From the NCBI RefSeq assembly GCF_026745355.1, contig NC_079202.1, forward strand, positions 56,274,655 to 56,338,654: a stretch of 64,000 nt of DNA. Reading direction: 5' to 3'. The translations under genes and the position numbers were made by a program. Positions 11,290 through 23,771 of the stretch are shown piece by piece. Source of the DNA: Beta vulgaris subsp. vulgaris. Taxonomy: Eukaryota; Streptophyta; Magnoliopsida; Caryophyllales; Amaranthaceae. Under the pieces are notes generated by a model. That model searched no databases. It worked only from the letters and a program-made list of their open reading frames with translations, and had not been told where the DNA came from. How positions within the stretch are numbered: position 1 is the stretch's first letter; the number at the start of each line of letters is the position of its first letter.

Positions 11290-11350
11290 TGATTTTGATG
11301 TATTGGGCTCAGCCCGTCTGACAGTAAACAATATGTCAGACAGTCTGACC

Positions 11351-12640
11351 CAAAACTTTTACTTATGAGTAACACACAATTGATGGAAACCACTTTCGAT
11401 TATCAAATATCGACTTTCACTAATGAAAATATGTTCATTGTTATTATTTTTAATCCATTTTATGTATTCCCCTTTTTACATAGAAGCTATATTTTATTTT
11501 ATTGGGAATTGTGCATGTACATTAAAGATTGAAAACATTGAAAATATTAGGAGGACAAAAAAAAAGTAAAAGTACTTTTATACTCTTCTGATTGTGAGGT
11601 GTGGATAAGCCCAATAATGAAGGGAAAACACAAACCATATGTTCCTTAATATTAAGATGGTGAAAAATTAACCCAATCCGTTTAACGAATTCAAATTTGA
11701 CTTGAAATAGGTGGGTTTGGTTAAGACTTTTGACCAATTTAAATAAATGGATTGGCACGACTTATCCATTTAATTAAATGAGTTAGGTTAAGGTTGATAT
11801 TTTCAACCCGAAATTAACCAACTTTGACTTGTTTAACTCATTAAATTATAAATTTTCTAAAAATTTATGTTAAAGACTTAAAGGTGGTGAAAATTTAAAA
11901 AATACTAATTGTAGCACGCAAATAAAAAGAAAATCTAATTGTGCATGTGAATTTATTGTAGAAAACTAATAAATGTTGATAAAAATTTGATAGTAATACA
12001 TATGTAAATAGGTTAAACGAGTTATATGGGCAACCCGTTTAATAAACAGGTCAGGTCAATGTTGAGTTTTTCAACCTGTTTAATAAATGGGTTCGATTTG
12101 GGTTATGACATGTTCAACCCGTTTATTATTAACCTGAACCCGAACATGATCTGACCTGATTTATTAATCAGCCCTACTTAATAGTCTTTTTATTCAAAAT
12201 ATTGCAACAATCCGACTTGTAAATTGCATTGAGTTGAATCTAAGTATTAAACACCATGTTATTATACGCTAATATTTGTTTTTCTAAATATTAGTATAGC
12301 TAGAAATATTTATAGTCAAAGTAAGACAAATGAGTTCAAGGTCAAAGTTGTTGCATTTTTTGATAGAAGAATAAAAAAATGTACTCATAATATGGTCATT
12401 TGAATAAAAGTATGCATATAGATTTTATACAAAAACTGTCATACAAGCGACCACACAAGGTTTATGTCTATCATATATTTAGGACAAACTCTTTCATGTT
12501 TTTATTGACAAAACATGTATACATTTATATATATTTATTCATATATATTCCTTATTTTCATTGTATTGATCCGTTTTTTACGCATAGTGACCATTTATAG
12601 AGGCAATGACCCAGGCACATCCATGAATCACTACCATATA
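11351..12640. other. AT-rich spacer
   Basis: No coding signal recognised. There are short dispersed GGTTAA/AACCCG motifs around 11760-12170 and simple AT-rich sequence after that. Confidence 0.5.
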
Positions 12641-12893
12641 CTTCCTCCGTTTCTTAATAAGTGCAACATAGAGAAAGTGGGGGAATACCAAGAAATGTAG
12701 AGAGAGAAAGTTGGGACCACAATAAAGTAGAGTAATTCAAGTGATGAAACAAAAAAGTTGTGGTCCCCTCTTGCTTTTTGGTGGCATATTTGTAATAATA
12801 TTGAACTTTTTTTTTACCATTTTGAGCTTGGTTGCACTTATTGTGACTATTCCAAATAAGGAAAATGTTGCACTTATTAAGAAACGGATGTAG
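12641..12893. mobile_element. Stowaway-like MITE
   Basis: The inverted ends CTTCCTCCGTTTCTTAATAA and TTATTAAGAAACGGATGTAG are nearly perfect, with TA on both sides. About 253 bp, noncoding. Confidence 0.85.
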
Positions 12894-14140
12894 TATATGT
12901 TATAAAAAAAGGTTGCTATGACAAAATATGAGTTATTATATGTTCAGCGTATAATTTTTGACACACATAACTTTTTAATCCATCTTAATTTTAGTGTAGA
13001 CCAGATCCATACAAAACTTTTGCTTTAATAATAAAGGGAGTAGCTATTCTAAATACATAATCCACACTTCCACAGTCCACACGCCTAAATTTAGAAAACT
13101 TGTCTTGATCTCAATCCACCATATCCTAGTTGGTACATTTGATTTATAATACCAACTTTTGGAATTTTACGTAGTGTCATTTAGTATCAGAAAAATACAA
13201 CACGTGAATATCGGGACCAAACATGCGAAAATGAGAAAGCATGCGAAAAATGAAAAAACATGTGAAAAAACTGAAAATGAAAATACTAACCTGTTCGAAC
13301 ACTATTACACTAATGGTACGTAGTTACGTACCAAAGGGTGTTTATAAAATTATGACCTATCAAACGGGACTAAGGAGACAAATTAATTGTGTATGTGCCT
13401 AACTTGTGAAAATATTAGGGTTTGTTTGATTAACATAAAAATATATAAAAAGTTAAACAATTGAAACAGTAATCATAAGGTGGGGTTTTTATTTGGTTGA
13501 CAAAAATGTAAGAAGTCGTCCATTTAAGCTAAAAAAAAGTTTAGACAAGTAAAACTTTCCATGTGAAGATTTATTTTCTACTTCCTAGTAAATGAAACTT
13601 TAAAGGAAAAATAATTTTCTTGGAAATACTACTTCCTATAATTTGTACGCATTATTCTCTAGAGATTAGACATGGCACTATAGAAAGTACTGTTGTCAAT
13701 CGATTAAATGATCGAAAAATATAAATCAATATAACAGCGTTTATTTCTGACAGTAATATAAGAGGTTCAAGAAATGTTTAATTTTAATTAGAGCTTATCT
13801 TTACAGTCTACATTAAGGTAGGATTTGATTAATGTAAATGTTTGTTTAGCACTTTATCTAATCAGTGTAGTATATATGCAAATTAACTCACTGATTTATA
13901 TACGTTCTGTAGCAAAATACAAAAAGTTGTGGTGCAAATTAACTTACTGAAAAGATATGGATGTGGTTTTAGACATTAGTAGGTACAATTACAGTTGCCA
14001 ACTTGCCATCCATGGTCCTGACATAAGCCAAGTGCTCAACAAAAGTAGGTAAATTCGACACCAGGCTTTGACTGAATGTGAGGTACTGACTACTGAGGTG
14101 TATGTTGTACCTTGGGTGACTGAGGCTAAGACACATGAAA
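12894..14140. other. AT-rich spacer
   Basis: No gene recognised. Partial MITE-like ends occur near 13400-13650. A short open frame at 14154-13969 (minus) has no recognisable domain. Confidence 0.45.
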
Positions 14141-14156
14141 TGTTTCCTTTGCAATG

Positions 14157-14375
14157 TTTTTTTTTTATTATTATTATTGAGAAATTAAGTCAGTCCAAGA
14201 GCTAATCCCTACCAAGGCTACTAGCCTTGTAGGAACTACCAACACATTGGCTGATAAAGCATGCAAAGCATGCTAAGGAAATACTCCAACATAATGCTGG
14301 GGGTAAGGATCGAACCCCTGACCTCAAGGACGATCAGAGGGGAGTGCTCTACCACATGAGCTAGCTCCTCATCCT
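14157..14375 (-). mobile_element. tRNA-derived SINE with 16-bp target duplication
   Basis: Flanked by direct repeats TGTTTCCTTTGCAATG at 14141-14156 and 14376-14391. On the minus strand it starts with a tRNA-like head: A box TAGCTCATGTGGTAGAGC (14346-14363) and B box GGTTCGATCC (about 14308-14317). The body follows, and it ends in an A-rich tail with TAA repeats. It is a textbook SINE, probably a fairly young insertion since the duplications are identical. Confidence 0.93.
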
Positions 14376-14391
14376 TGTTTCCTTTGCAATG

Positions 14392-16209
14392 TGGATCACG
14401 AGAATTTTTATCTTACACAGTTACACTTATGTATATTATGTATATGTGGATCAGAGGGGAGTGCTCTACCACATGGGCTCGGCTCGCTGGATAAGCACCC
14501 CTAATTTCCGGACAACGAACAACCAATAACGAGAATCGAGTCTCACTGCATGAGCAATCCCAGCAATATGCTATCGCTTGGGCTTTTGGGCTCATGATCT
14601 TTTGAACAGTCACGTTCCTTAGTGACTCATTACTCTTTCTCAAGCTATTTCAGGTTTCTCCATTAAGTAGGAGAAAGCAGTTGAGTGGGCGTGCTGAAAA
14701 CCACCAGATGCAACTTGGATGGCTCCTGTACATTTGAATTTTTCAAGGCAAGGACCATAAATATCAATGTCAAGCTTAAAAGAGAGCTAAGCAAGTTGAG
14801 CTCTTGAATACACCTCCGATTTGTGAAACCGGAAAACACACGTCCCAACCATGAAAAACTTCCACCGCCTCGTCCACGCTCACAATCCTCTAGAGTCACC
14901 TTTTCCCTCACCGCAAATTCCAAAAAACCTATATAGTCTATTGTTATAACCTTGAACCACCCTTCCTTATCCAACTGACAAACATTTGTCGATGGCCTCA
15001 ACCAACCACAAACTACAGCTTTAGCAAGTTGAAAGAAACAACTAACTCCTACTTTTTGGAGATTTACCACGCATATTAAGATAAAAACCAACATACTGAC
15101 AACTAACACAACTAGGGGGGGAGGAAGCCCGACACAGACGGTGGAGAGGAGGGGAAAGGGAGCCCAACACAAGCAGTTGAGGGGAGCTCGACACAAACAA
15201 GAGAGGTGAGAGGGGGAAAGGGAAGTCCGACACAAACAGGGGAGGGGGAGGTGAAACGTGGACCAACACACCGACAGGGAAGGGAAACAAACAGCAACGG
15301 GGATGGGGTGACTGACCAATGCGCGAAACATGGAAATGGAAAGCGATGGGAGGGGGGAGGGGTGACATGGGGAAACCATCCAGAGAACGACGATGGGTGG
15401 CGGTGAACAAGGAAAAGCGGCGAAGGGGAGGGAGATAACAAAATAAACAATCTAAAAACTTAAAAACGAATCGATGGTAGAGATGGGAGTAGGCTCGCCG
15501 GCGACCAAGTGAAAATGTTTATACTTGTAATACAAACTTATATAAATGAAAATGTTGACAAAAAAGTGAGGTGCGAGAAAGTAATTTTGTATGATTTTAT
15601 GCAATAAGCCCATAACAAATGTCTTCAAATGCCCTAAAATTTATTTATACTTTACAAGTTGAGACTTGGGAATTATCTCATAAAAGAGTGTAAACGTTTA
15701 TTTGAGAAAATTTCTAAAGGATTATTTGGTATAAAATTCAACGAGCTAGGATACTTGCAATTATTAGCTTAAAAGAGAGTCTATAAAAGTCTATTATTAG
15801 TCCCCTCAAAAAAAAAAAAAATAGTTTCCCTTAAAAAAAACTTCTATTGAGCCATGTTCTTTTGGACTTATTTTAAGTTCAGTTCAATTTCAGTTAGAGG
15901 TATTCATAAATATCTGATCCCGTCCATCCGATCTATGATCTAGTCGATCTGGTTTTTTGGATATCCGATCCGATTTTTAAATTTCCGGATATTTCGAATC
16001 GGCTACCTGAAAATTTTCGGCTCGCTACGGGTCATTTTTAAGATATACGAAATATCATAAACATAAAAAAAATTGTGGTTTTTCGGATATCCGATCTGAA
16101 ATATGTGTTTTCAAGACCGGCTATCTGATATATCCGACGAACCGATCATAAACTTATTTTACTATCTTTCCCTTTTGAAAAATTTCAAAAAAAAAAGTTT
16201 TTGGATACC
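14392..16209. other. Spacer with a purine-rich low-complexity block
   Basis: At 14447-14483 there is a second, isolated tRNA-like SINE head fragment. From about 15110 to 15435 the plus strand is very rich in G and A (GGGGGAGG-type runs), which creates proline/serine-rich shadow ORFs on the minus strand. From about 15850 a CAGTTCAG-type repeat passes into a GGATATCCGATCCG-rich repeat, which is interrupted by the solo LTR. No gene recognised. Confidence 0.5.
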
Positions 16210-17850
16210 TGATAAGTGCGTTTCTAACGCACTTTATGACCTTCTTTTGGCTTGTTTTAGCTCCCTTTTCCTCCTTTTCTTCCTTCTTTCTCCTCACTTT
16301 TCTCTTCTATTTCATTCACGTGATCATACTTGGTCATAGTGACATTTTGCTAGATTTTCGATCTATTTCGATCGAATTTCTAGCACATATGCTTTCACCA
16401 TGTTTGTTCGTGTTTCTATTGCAGGTAGTGCCCTCTTCGGGGTCGAGAAATGCGAGACATGGCATAAGGGATCGAGCTAGAGGCCGAAAGGTAGCCTGAG
16501 GTGCGCTTGGTATGCCCCGCACGCGATGGTGCGCCCGCACAAGCCACTGGTGCGCCCGCACCATCGACCAATTCTGGAGCACAAAACAGACTACATTGGT
16601 GCGCCCGCACCTTACATTTGGTGCGCCCGCACCTTCATCTGGTGCGCCCGCACCATTTGACGAAGAGATTTCCACCTTGAGGCAGAAGACTCAGGTGCGC
16701 CCACACCTCCTTTTGGTGCGCCCGCACCTCACGATCCGGACAAAAAAAATCGATCATTAAACCCTCTTTTCGAGAGGAGTTGGGGACTTACGCTTTATTC
16801 TATCTTTCACACAACTTTTTAGGGTTTTGTATTAGAGAGAAAACACTGGAGTTTTCATTGGTAATTGAGATTAGAGATCATAGTTTATGATTCGATTTAC
16901 ATTCAAGGTACTTTTTATTCAATTCAATTCAAAGTTTTAGTTTTTATTTCATTCTCTTGGTGTTTGTTTATGTTCTCATATTATTTAAGATCTTCATTCT
17001 CTTAGTTTATGAATTGCGATTTTCATTAGTTTAATCATTTCTTAATCATGTTTAGCCTTAGATTAGTCATAGATTTTATGTTTAATTGCTTAAACTCCAT
17101 GATTAGTGAGTAGTTTCATATCTAGGGTTAGGGTGAAAGTATGAATTAGGGTTTTAAAAATGTTGTTGATGTGATTGTGATGTATGAAGAAGTTTATGCA
17201 TTGATCTTGGTGTTTTGAGACCTTAGGATAGATATTGATCACATTTATACTTTGGTATTTTGATTTCAAACGTTCTTAAATCGGATTTTGAACTCTTTTA
17301 TCACCCCAAGAATCAACTTAATTTCTATACCAAGATATTGGATGGAAATTAAGGGGATCCTTCATTAGGGGTTTTCCAAACTTATTGAATCTCTCAATCA
17401 ATTAACTAAAGACCATTCGAGTGAGGATTTAGTTGATTGATTGAGTGATTACTCTTGAGGACCATTCGAGAAAGGACTCAAGTAATTTAGAGGGAAACTA
17501 AACCTTGCATAATCGTCTTTGTTGCTTCGCAATCGCATCAACAATCATCATCCGTTCTTATTCATACTAGTAACCTTAACTCTAGTGTCTTTTATTTGAT
17601 ATTTAAACTCGTGATATTTGCTTGTTCTAGTTGTTAGATAGTCTTAATTGTTACCAAACATCTTTCAAACCCCCAAATACCTTTCAATTAGGTAGTCTAG
17701 ACTAGATAGACTCTAATCAATCCCATTTTCCCTGTGGATCGACCCTTGACTTGCCCTTACTATTCTCTTAGTAGTTGCTTGTTAAGATTATAAATATTGT
17801 TTGGAAAGCGGTTCTTAGTGACTGAACGACACACTAAAAACCTCTTATCA
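16210..17850. mobile_element. Solo LTR, probably Ty3/gypsy, 1641 bp
   Basis: Begins TGATAAGTGCG and ends CTCTTATCA (TG...CA), with a perfect 5-bp duplication ATACC at 16205-16209 and 17851-17855. No coding region or second LTR is present, which is the signature of unequal recombination between LTRs. The near-end stretch CCCTGTGGATCGACCC is common in plant gypsy LTRs. It sits inside an older GGATATCCGATC-rich repeat whose halves continue on both sides. Confidence 0.85.
16498..16735. repeat. Array of GGTGCGCCCGCACC palindromes
   Basis: Seven copies or near-copies of GGTGCGCCCGCACC (6-bp arms around CC) are spread at irregular 25-50 bp spacing in a GC-rich island inside the otherwise AT-rich solo LTR. 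Two copies have one or more changed bases. Confidence 0.9.
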
Positions 17851-17855
17851 ATACC

Positions 17856-18695
17856 CGACTTGAAATTTCGGATATTCAATCCGTTCTAATCCGGGAATTT
17901 TCGGATTGGATTCGGGGCACATTTTTCTCGATCCTCCATTTTCGGATATTTGAAATGAGCACTTGTAGTTTTAGTTCAGTTCAATTCTCTATAATTTTGT
18001 TTCTCTCAATTTAGTTCAGTTTCTTTCAATCCAAAAAAAAGGAGCCTTAGTTGGTAGCAATTGAGAGTAGCTTGGGACCCTGTTGGTCCCAGATTTTAAT
18101 TTCTTGGTCCCATTGCATATTGGTATGTAGATATCCCATTGTCCTCCTTTAATTAAATTGTCCATCTGTTTTCTGTTTACTTCTACCATTAACACAAAAT
18201 TTTGACCAATTTTATCTTTATTTTAGTATAAGTAAAAATTTTAAAAGTTGATATATTTAAATTATATATCGAGATGAATTTATCAAGATCCCATATGAAT
18301 ATGTTTTTCCTTATGTGTAAAAAAATACAAGATAGCTAAAGTAAAATTTATTGATCCAACTGGGAATTGACCTTATCATCCATTTTCCAAAGTTTATTAA
18401 TGAATTAAATTTGAAGGAAAAAAAAAAGGGAGATGCATGTCATGCTTTTGTACCTAAATATTTGAGTAGTTTGATAATTGTGACTGATAAACTATTTTAA
18501 TTAGAATCATCTATATAGTTGTATAGCATTATGCACATATAAAAAAAACTATTCCCCCATTTCATAATATAGTGTTTTTTTTCTCTTTCTTAAGGTCTAA
18601 CTTCAAAATCTTTGACCAAGTATTCTCATTATATATATAAGATTTTTTTATTTTAATAATGGAACCTTTTCGCCATTTGCAACGAATAAGCTATC
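17856..18695. other. Older repeat flank and MITE fragments
   Basis: 17856-18050 continues the interrupted GGATATC / CAGTTCAG repeat. At 18268-18310 the shared MITE core is present without recognisable ends. 18551-18640 resembles a truncated Stowaway interior. Confidence 0.5.
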
Positions 18696-19208
18696 ATTTT
18701 AGTTATTCCTAAATAATGCAACTTTTAACAAAAAATTCTCTGAATGGGTAAAAATCGGATGCAACCTGATAAACAAGTTGCCCAGGACACTTGTCACAAT
18801 TTCATTGGTTAGTTTTTAATTTTTGTTGAATTAAAAAACAAAATTCTTTTTTTCCTCTCTCTTCCATATCTCCCTCTCTCTTCCTTACCTCCCTCCACCA
18901 GCACATTAAACTCTTCCCTACCCCATGACCTTACCCAGCCTCCGAAAAAACACCTTCCCTTAGTCCCCTGCCCCAAAATAACTAAAATATTTTTAACTTT
19001 GGGGCTGGGGAAGGGGATAGGAGACGAGGTGGGGGTGAGGGGTGAGGTGTCTTTTCTGGTGGGCAGCAGGATGAGGGAGGAGGGAGTGAGATAATTACCT
19101 TTTTATATTTTCTAGAAATTTTTTTAACTTGTTTTACAGGTTACCAGTCAATTTGACTTGTTGTAGGAATTTTGATATAAAGGTTGCATTATTTAGGAAT
19201 AACTAAAA
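18696..19208. mobile_element. TIR element with 27-bp perfect inverted ends
   Basis: ATTTTAGTTATTCC followed by TAAATAATGCAAC at the left end is repeated exactly in inverted orientation at the right end. The interior of about 460 bp has no coding capacity. The right end runs directly into the ATT microsatellite; target duplication unclear, so the superfamily is open. Confidence 0.8.
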
Positions 19209-19222
19209 TATTATTATTATTA

Positions 19223-19291
<69 letters not shown>

Positions 19292-19311
19292 TATTATTAT
19301 TATTATTATTA

Positions 19312-19408
<97 letters not shown>
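19209..19408. repeat. (ATT)n microsatellite
   Basis: About 200 bp of almost uninterrupted ATT trinucleotides, with a few phase slips. The leucine/isoleucine-rich reading frame across it is meaningless. Confidence 0.97.
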
Positions 19409-19658
19409 GGACGGAGAGATTATCATCTATTTCTTTTAAAACGTAAAGAATAAATACCCTAACAACTCATATCCAAATTGGAAAATTAAAACGCGCACTT
19501 CACCCCGTAAATCGACTTGAAAGTGAACATTCTCAATGATAATCAAAGTGTTGTTAACCCAATACTGTAAATAGACTCAAATCCAATATGATCAAACCCA
19601 AAACCAATGAGACAAACCAAGTAAAGTAATCTTGAGGCCTTACCAACCTTTTATTATA

Positions 19659-19916
19659 CTCCCCCTGTTTTTTTATCTTTCTCACTTTTCTGTGCACATC
19701 TTCTAAACACATCTTTGAACTTAAATATCTTTCATTAAATATTAGTAAAAATTATAAGGATCGATTGAATACTAATAATGTACTAATTGAGATGAATCAA
19801 ACAAGACCCCACATGACTATATTTTTTTCTTATATATTGAAAAAAAAATGAGAAGATTCTCTCTAAGTATGAATAGTATCAAGATTCTAAGTGAGAACGA
19901 TAAAAAACAGAGGGAG
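19659..19916. mobile_element. Stowaway-like MITE carrying the shared core
   Basis: TA-flanked inverted ends CTCCCCCTGTTTTTTTATC and GATAAAAAACAGAGGGAG. The interior at 19786-19830 matches the interior of the GGCTATG-end MITEs, although the termini are unrelated. Confidence 0.85.
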
Positions 19917-19985
19917 TATTTGCTATTTGTCCCTCCTACTGCCTTCTATCAGTAAATCAATTGACACCCTCCATCGTTCTTTCTT

Positions 19986-21670
19986 TTGGCGCCAACAAAA
20001 AGGGAAAAAAATGTTATTCCTTTAATTGTATGGGATAAATTATGGAAAGCAAAAGCACATGGTGGCTATAGGCTACGCAAGACTTCTCCTTCGGACAAAA
20101 CCTTCATTGCTAAGCTAGTCTGGAATAAGATGCTTAACGATCAAAATAACATATGGGTAAAAATTATCCGTCCAAGATATTTATCTAATTTCAATTTCTT
20201 TCAATGTAGACCCAAATTAAACCCACTAACTCCCAAATATGGAATTACATTTTAGCTCAATTGATGTAAAAGTATATGTTGGAAAACTAGTAATGGTCTC
20301 TTCATCTCTTTCTGGCTATATAATTGATTAGCAAATACAAATCTATTATAGACACTTAATATTGCTCCGGATCAAGTAGACCTTAACATCACATTATCGC
20401 AATTCATCCTTCCCTCTCGTGAATGGGATATTGAAAAACTTACTACTCTCCTCCCGTCACATCTTCTTCAGCAAGTCAAAGGCATTCGTCTTCCATTGGT
20501 CGATATGCCAGACACCCCAATATGGGGGTGTACTCCTTCAAGAGAATAACATCTCAAATCAATTACTTGGTTAAATCACAATTTAAATCCTAGTGAACCT
20601 AAATGGATTTGAAAAATGGATATCCCACCCAAATTAATGATTTTTCCTATGGAAAATGTGCCATAATCGTCTAGCGGTACATGATACCCTACATAATAGG
20701 AAAATTATCCAAACTAATATATATGCCCACTTTGTAAAACCTATTCGGAGACCCCAGATCATATATTTATACAATGTAGCCTTTCCAGAAACATGTGGGA
20801 TTTGCAAGATACTCGTTCTTGGCTAAGGTATCACTCTACCAATTCATCATTACTAGAAACTCTAGCTAAATTACGATCCAATTAAAATTTTAATACCAAG
20901 ATTTTTTCAATATTTTCTTTTCTAATATGGACACTTTGAAAAAAGAGAAATGACACCGTTTTTAATAATAGCGAATTCAATAATTACAAAGTTATCCATA
21001 AAGCTAAATTTATTTTTCAAGAATCCCTCCCCCCCCACACCAACATGCTTGATTCTTGTCAGCTCGCGGGTACCCTATTCTCTACCACACCCCCCTCGCC
21101 GTCAAAGTCAGCTCTAGGTCCTCCGTTACAAGTACCTTGGAAACCTCCATCCCCATCTTTCTAGAAGCTAAATTTTGACGGATTTATTCGGAAAGATTCC
21201 GCCTCCACAAGTATCATATTTCGTGACGCGCAAGGCCAACTCACCCATGCCTGCACTTTTAATCTTGGCACAGCTCCAGTTTATGTAGTTGAAGCCACAA
21301 CGCTCCACAAAGGTGTTCAATTAGCACTCAACAAATGAATTCAGGATCCTCATATCGAGGGAGATAACTTACTAGTCATAAATACCGCTCAAAATAAATG
21401 ACGTCCTCCTTGGCAAATCCAGAACATCATACAAGATATACAAACATATGCTCCTACAATTGCGCTCATATATCATCCACCATGTTTACTGTGAGGCTAA
21501 CCAAGCCGTTAATTGGATAGCAAATTTGGGTCACTTAGTTCATTCCAATTTTGCTATTTCCAATTGTAACAACTCAACTCTAAATTTCGTTCTTGTAAAC
21601 AATATTTTAGAAATAACCCTCACGAGGAGGGTTTCCTAAAATCTTTTTTCTTACCTTATTTAAAAAAAAA
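19986..21670 (+). pseudogene. L1-type LINE remnant (RT C-terminus, zf-RVT, RNase H)
   Basis: Plus-strand fragments, in order. First, the end of the reverse transcriptase (IVWDKLWKAKAHGGYRLRK, then WNKM...NNIWVKIIRPRY; 19986-20255). Second, a zf-RVT region (PKWIWKMDIPPKLMIFLWKM, about 20600-20660). Third, a plant-type RNase H (FDGFIRKDSAS from about 21176, EGDNLLVI, then HHVYCEANQAVNWIANLGH at about 21475-21530). Stops and frameshifts are frequent. An A-run at 21661-21670 probably marks the 3' tail. Its 5' part is missing, as is usual for LINEs. Confidence 0.85.
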
Positions 21671-23771
21671 ATTGAGACTAACCAAATAACTTTTTGCCAA
21701 GTTTAGTAATTAAACAGTACTTTAATGACATTTTGATGGTAAGAACTAGCAAAAAAAAAATAAAAATTGAGACTAACCAAAAAAAAGAACAGCCAAGAAG
21801 AAATGACCTCTCTTTCAAAGAGCCGCGATATTCCCATACCCGAGATGGGCGGGTAGTTGCCCATCTCAGGGGCAGAATGGTAATTTCGGCCATAATATAA
21901 CTGACAAAAGAGCCTTTTCTTCCTCCAAGGTGAAGGGACTGATGACGTGGCATATTTATTTTGAAAAAGAATTTAATAAAGGGAATTTAAATGTTAGGAA
22001 TGCTTTTGCAGTGATAGGTATTAGACGTGGCAAAAAATTTCTTCCTATTGCCCATCTTTTGCTAAGCTATTTGTGGCTTTCTTTTTGTTTGAAATTGAAA
22101 TATCTTCAAGTTTGAATTTGTAATGTTTTAAAAAAAAAAATTCGAAGGCAATATGTTTTTATTTTTATGTTGGCAATGTAATAACTCTATTTTCAAAAAA
22201 ATTATACAGTTTATTTTTGGGAAAAATAAAGGAAATTTGTCAAAATTTTGAGGAAGAGTGTTTACAAGCCTGAGACAGAGTGTCTAAAAGTTGGGGGAAA
22301 TTTAAAAATAATAAAAGTCACAATTGTTGTGAAATAGAGAAATATGACGTGTCTTTTAATAACGGTTTAGTAACATTATGAACAACCTTTATTTGTAACT
22401 GTTACAAAATAGCTTTTTTTTCGAGTAAAACAAAATCTTCTTATGATAAGAAATATGATTATTTGATCTACGTTTACGGTGTATTCAACTAAATTTGACA
22501 TATCTAGACTTATTGGAACTTGTCTATACTTGTTTGTACTTATTCGAGTTCATCTGGACTTACGCGTGGCTATTGGAATATATTAAAGTTCTACTGAGGA
22601 TGGGCATGGACCCAACTAACAAAATCCGACTTAGATCAAATTGACTCGACCCATTTTCAAGGGCACAGGCCTAGAATTTTGAGCCTCATTAGGTTTGGAT
22701 CGGATGTGGTTCTAAGGATAAAATTCAGGAGTATGGTTTGATATATTCAAGTTCAAACCCGAACCAGACCCGCATAATAAACCCATTTTTTTTACACAAA
22801 CATACGCATATATGTATGAGTAATCAAACTTTGTACCTTTAGTTTTTGATGCAGCCATTGAGTTAATAAACTCAAGTCCTTCACTTTTCAATTTATCTAT
22901 TATCGAACGTGACTTGAGTCAACTTAATGTAGATGTTTTTTTTAAGATGTTTTGTAGGAGAATTAGACTATTATTTTGGTCTTTTTTATCATTTTCATTA
23001 AGATTCTAAAAATACTGCGGGTTAAAAAAACAATAGTAGCTCCTAATAAGTTTGATACCAATAATCTTGGACTCGTAATCTGCCTTATCTATTGAATATG
23101 GGTAAGGGTCCGGATTTTTAGAACAAATCTGCGTCGAAATCAAAATTAATGAATGTTAGTTTTGGTATGGATGATGGACCCACTACAGACCCAACTCATG
23201 CCATCCCTAAGTAATCTAAACATTTCACCCGTTATCTAAATATTTACTTTACTCCTTGAAAGGTAAATTTAATTCCTTGTATCACTCTCACCTGGTGCAA
23301 TACACGAAACGTTTAAGTTATCAATCCACTTGTTTTTTCCCTTTTCCAAAATCTCAAGTCTCGTATAGAAGTGGAAGTCTTGCTCATATGCAATTGGACA
23401 TTGTGCACATTGATTAGTGAAGACGTTTGCAATTGATCTTTACCATCCTTTTCTTATTAGACGCGGTTCAATATTGGAATTAAAACCTTTCAACTCCTTC
23501 AACAACAGTCAATCCTGAACTTTCATTCTAAAAAAACATGATGAGAACTTATGTTCTGATATGATAATATAGAATGAGGACACAAATCCTCCCTATACAA
23601 ATATGATTGACTGAAGTTATGATATGATTAGCTTCTTTAATGATAAATAATGTTAAATTTTGTTTTTCCGATAATAGTCATACCTAAACTTGTTTTTTCG
23701 TTAGTAGTCACATTATAGTCGTTTCCTCGGTAATAGTCACATTTAAACTCTTTTAATGTAACTATTTCGGA
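21671..23771. other. AT-rich spacer
   Basis: No gene recognised. It contains a 9-bp-arm hairpin GAGATGGGC...GCCCATCTC at about 21842-21868. A possible degenerate TIR element lies at about 22594-23212 (GGATGGGCATGG...CATGCCATCCC). Confidence 0.4.

Larger units (their letters stand above)
10351..11350. mobile_element. TIR element with palindromic ends, CAACTGAA array and captured CHX fragment
   Basis: The left end has a perfect 13-bp-arm palindrome (TATTGTGTCAGAC, 2 bp, GTCTGACACAATA). The right end has GTCTGACA, a 10-bp loop, then TGTCAGAC, followed by a further GTCTGAC. Reading inward from each end gives similar sequence (GTCAGACT..GTCTGACA), so they act as imperfect inverted ends about 1 kb apart. 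The interior holds the CAACTGAA array and an antiporter fragment. Superfamily not assigned; target duplication not resolved. Confidence 0.6.

Noticed and set aside
14285..14368. tRNA gene
   Set aside because: It has A and B boxes but no foldable complete tRNA; it is the head of a SINE with target duplications and an A-rich tail.
14663..15450. Long minus-strand Pro/Ser-rich open frames
   Set aside because: They arise from the purine-rich low-complexity block, overlap each other in three frames and show no domain.
16498..16735. CRISPR-like spaced repeats
   Set aside because: The genome is eukaryotic, repeats are 14-bp palindromes with irregular spacing, and they sit inside an LTR.
19184..19453. 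Poly-Leu/Ile open reading frame
   Set aside because: It is only the translation of the ATT microsatellite.
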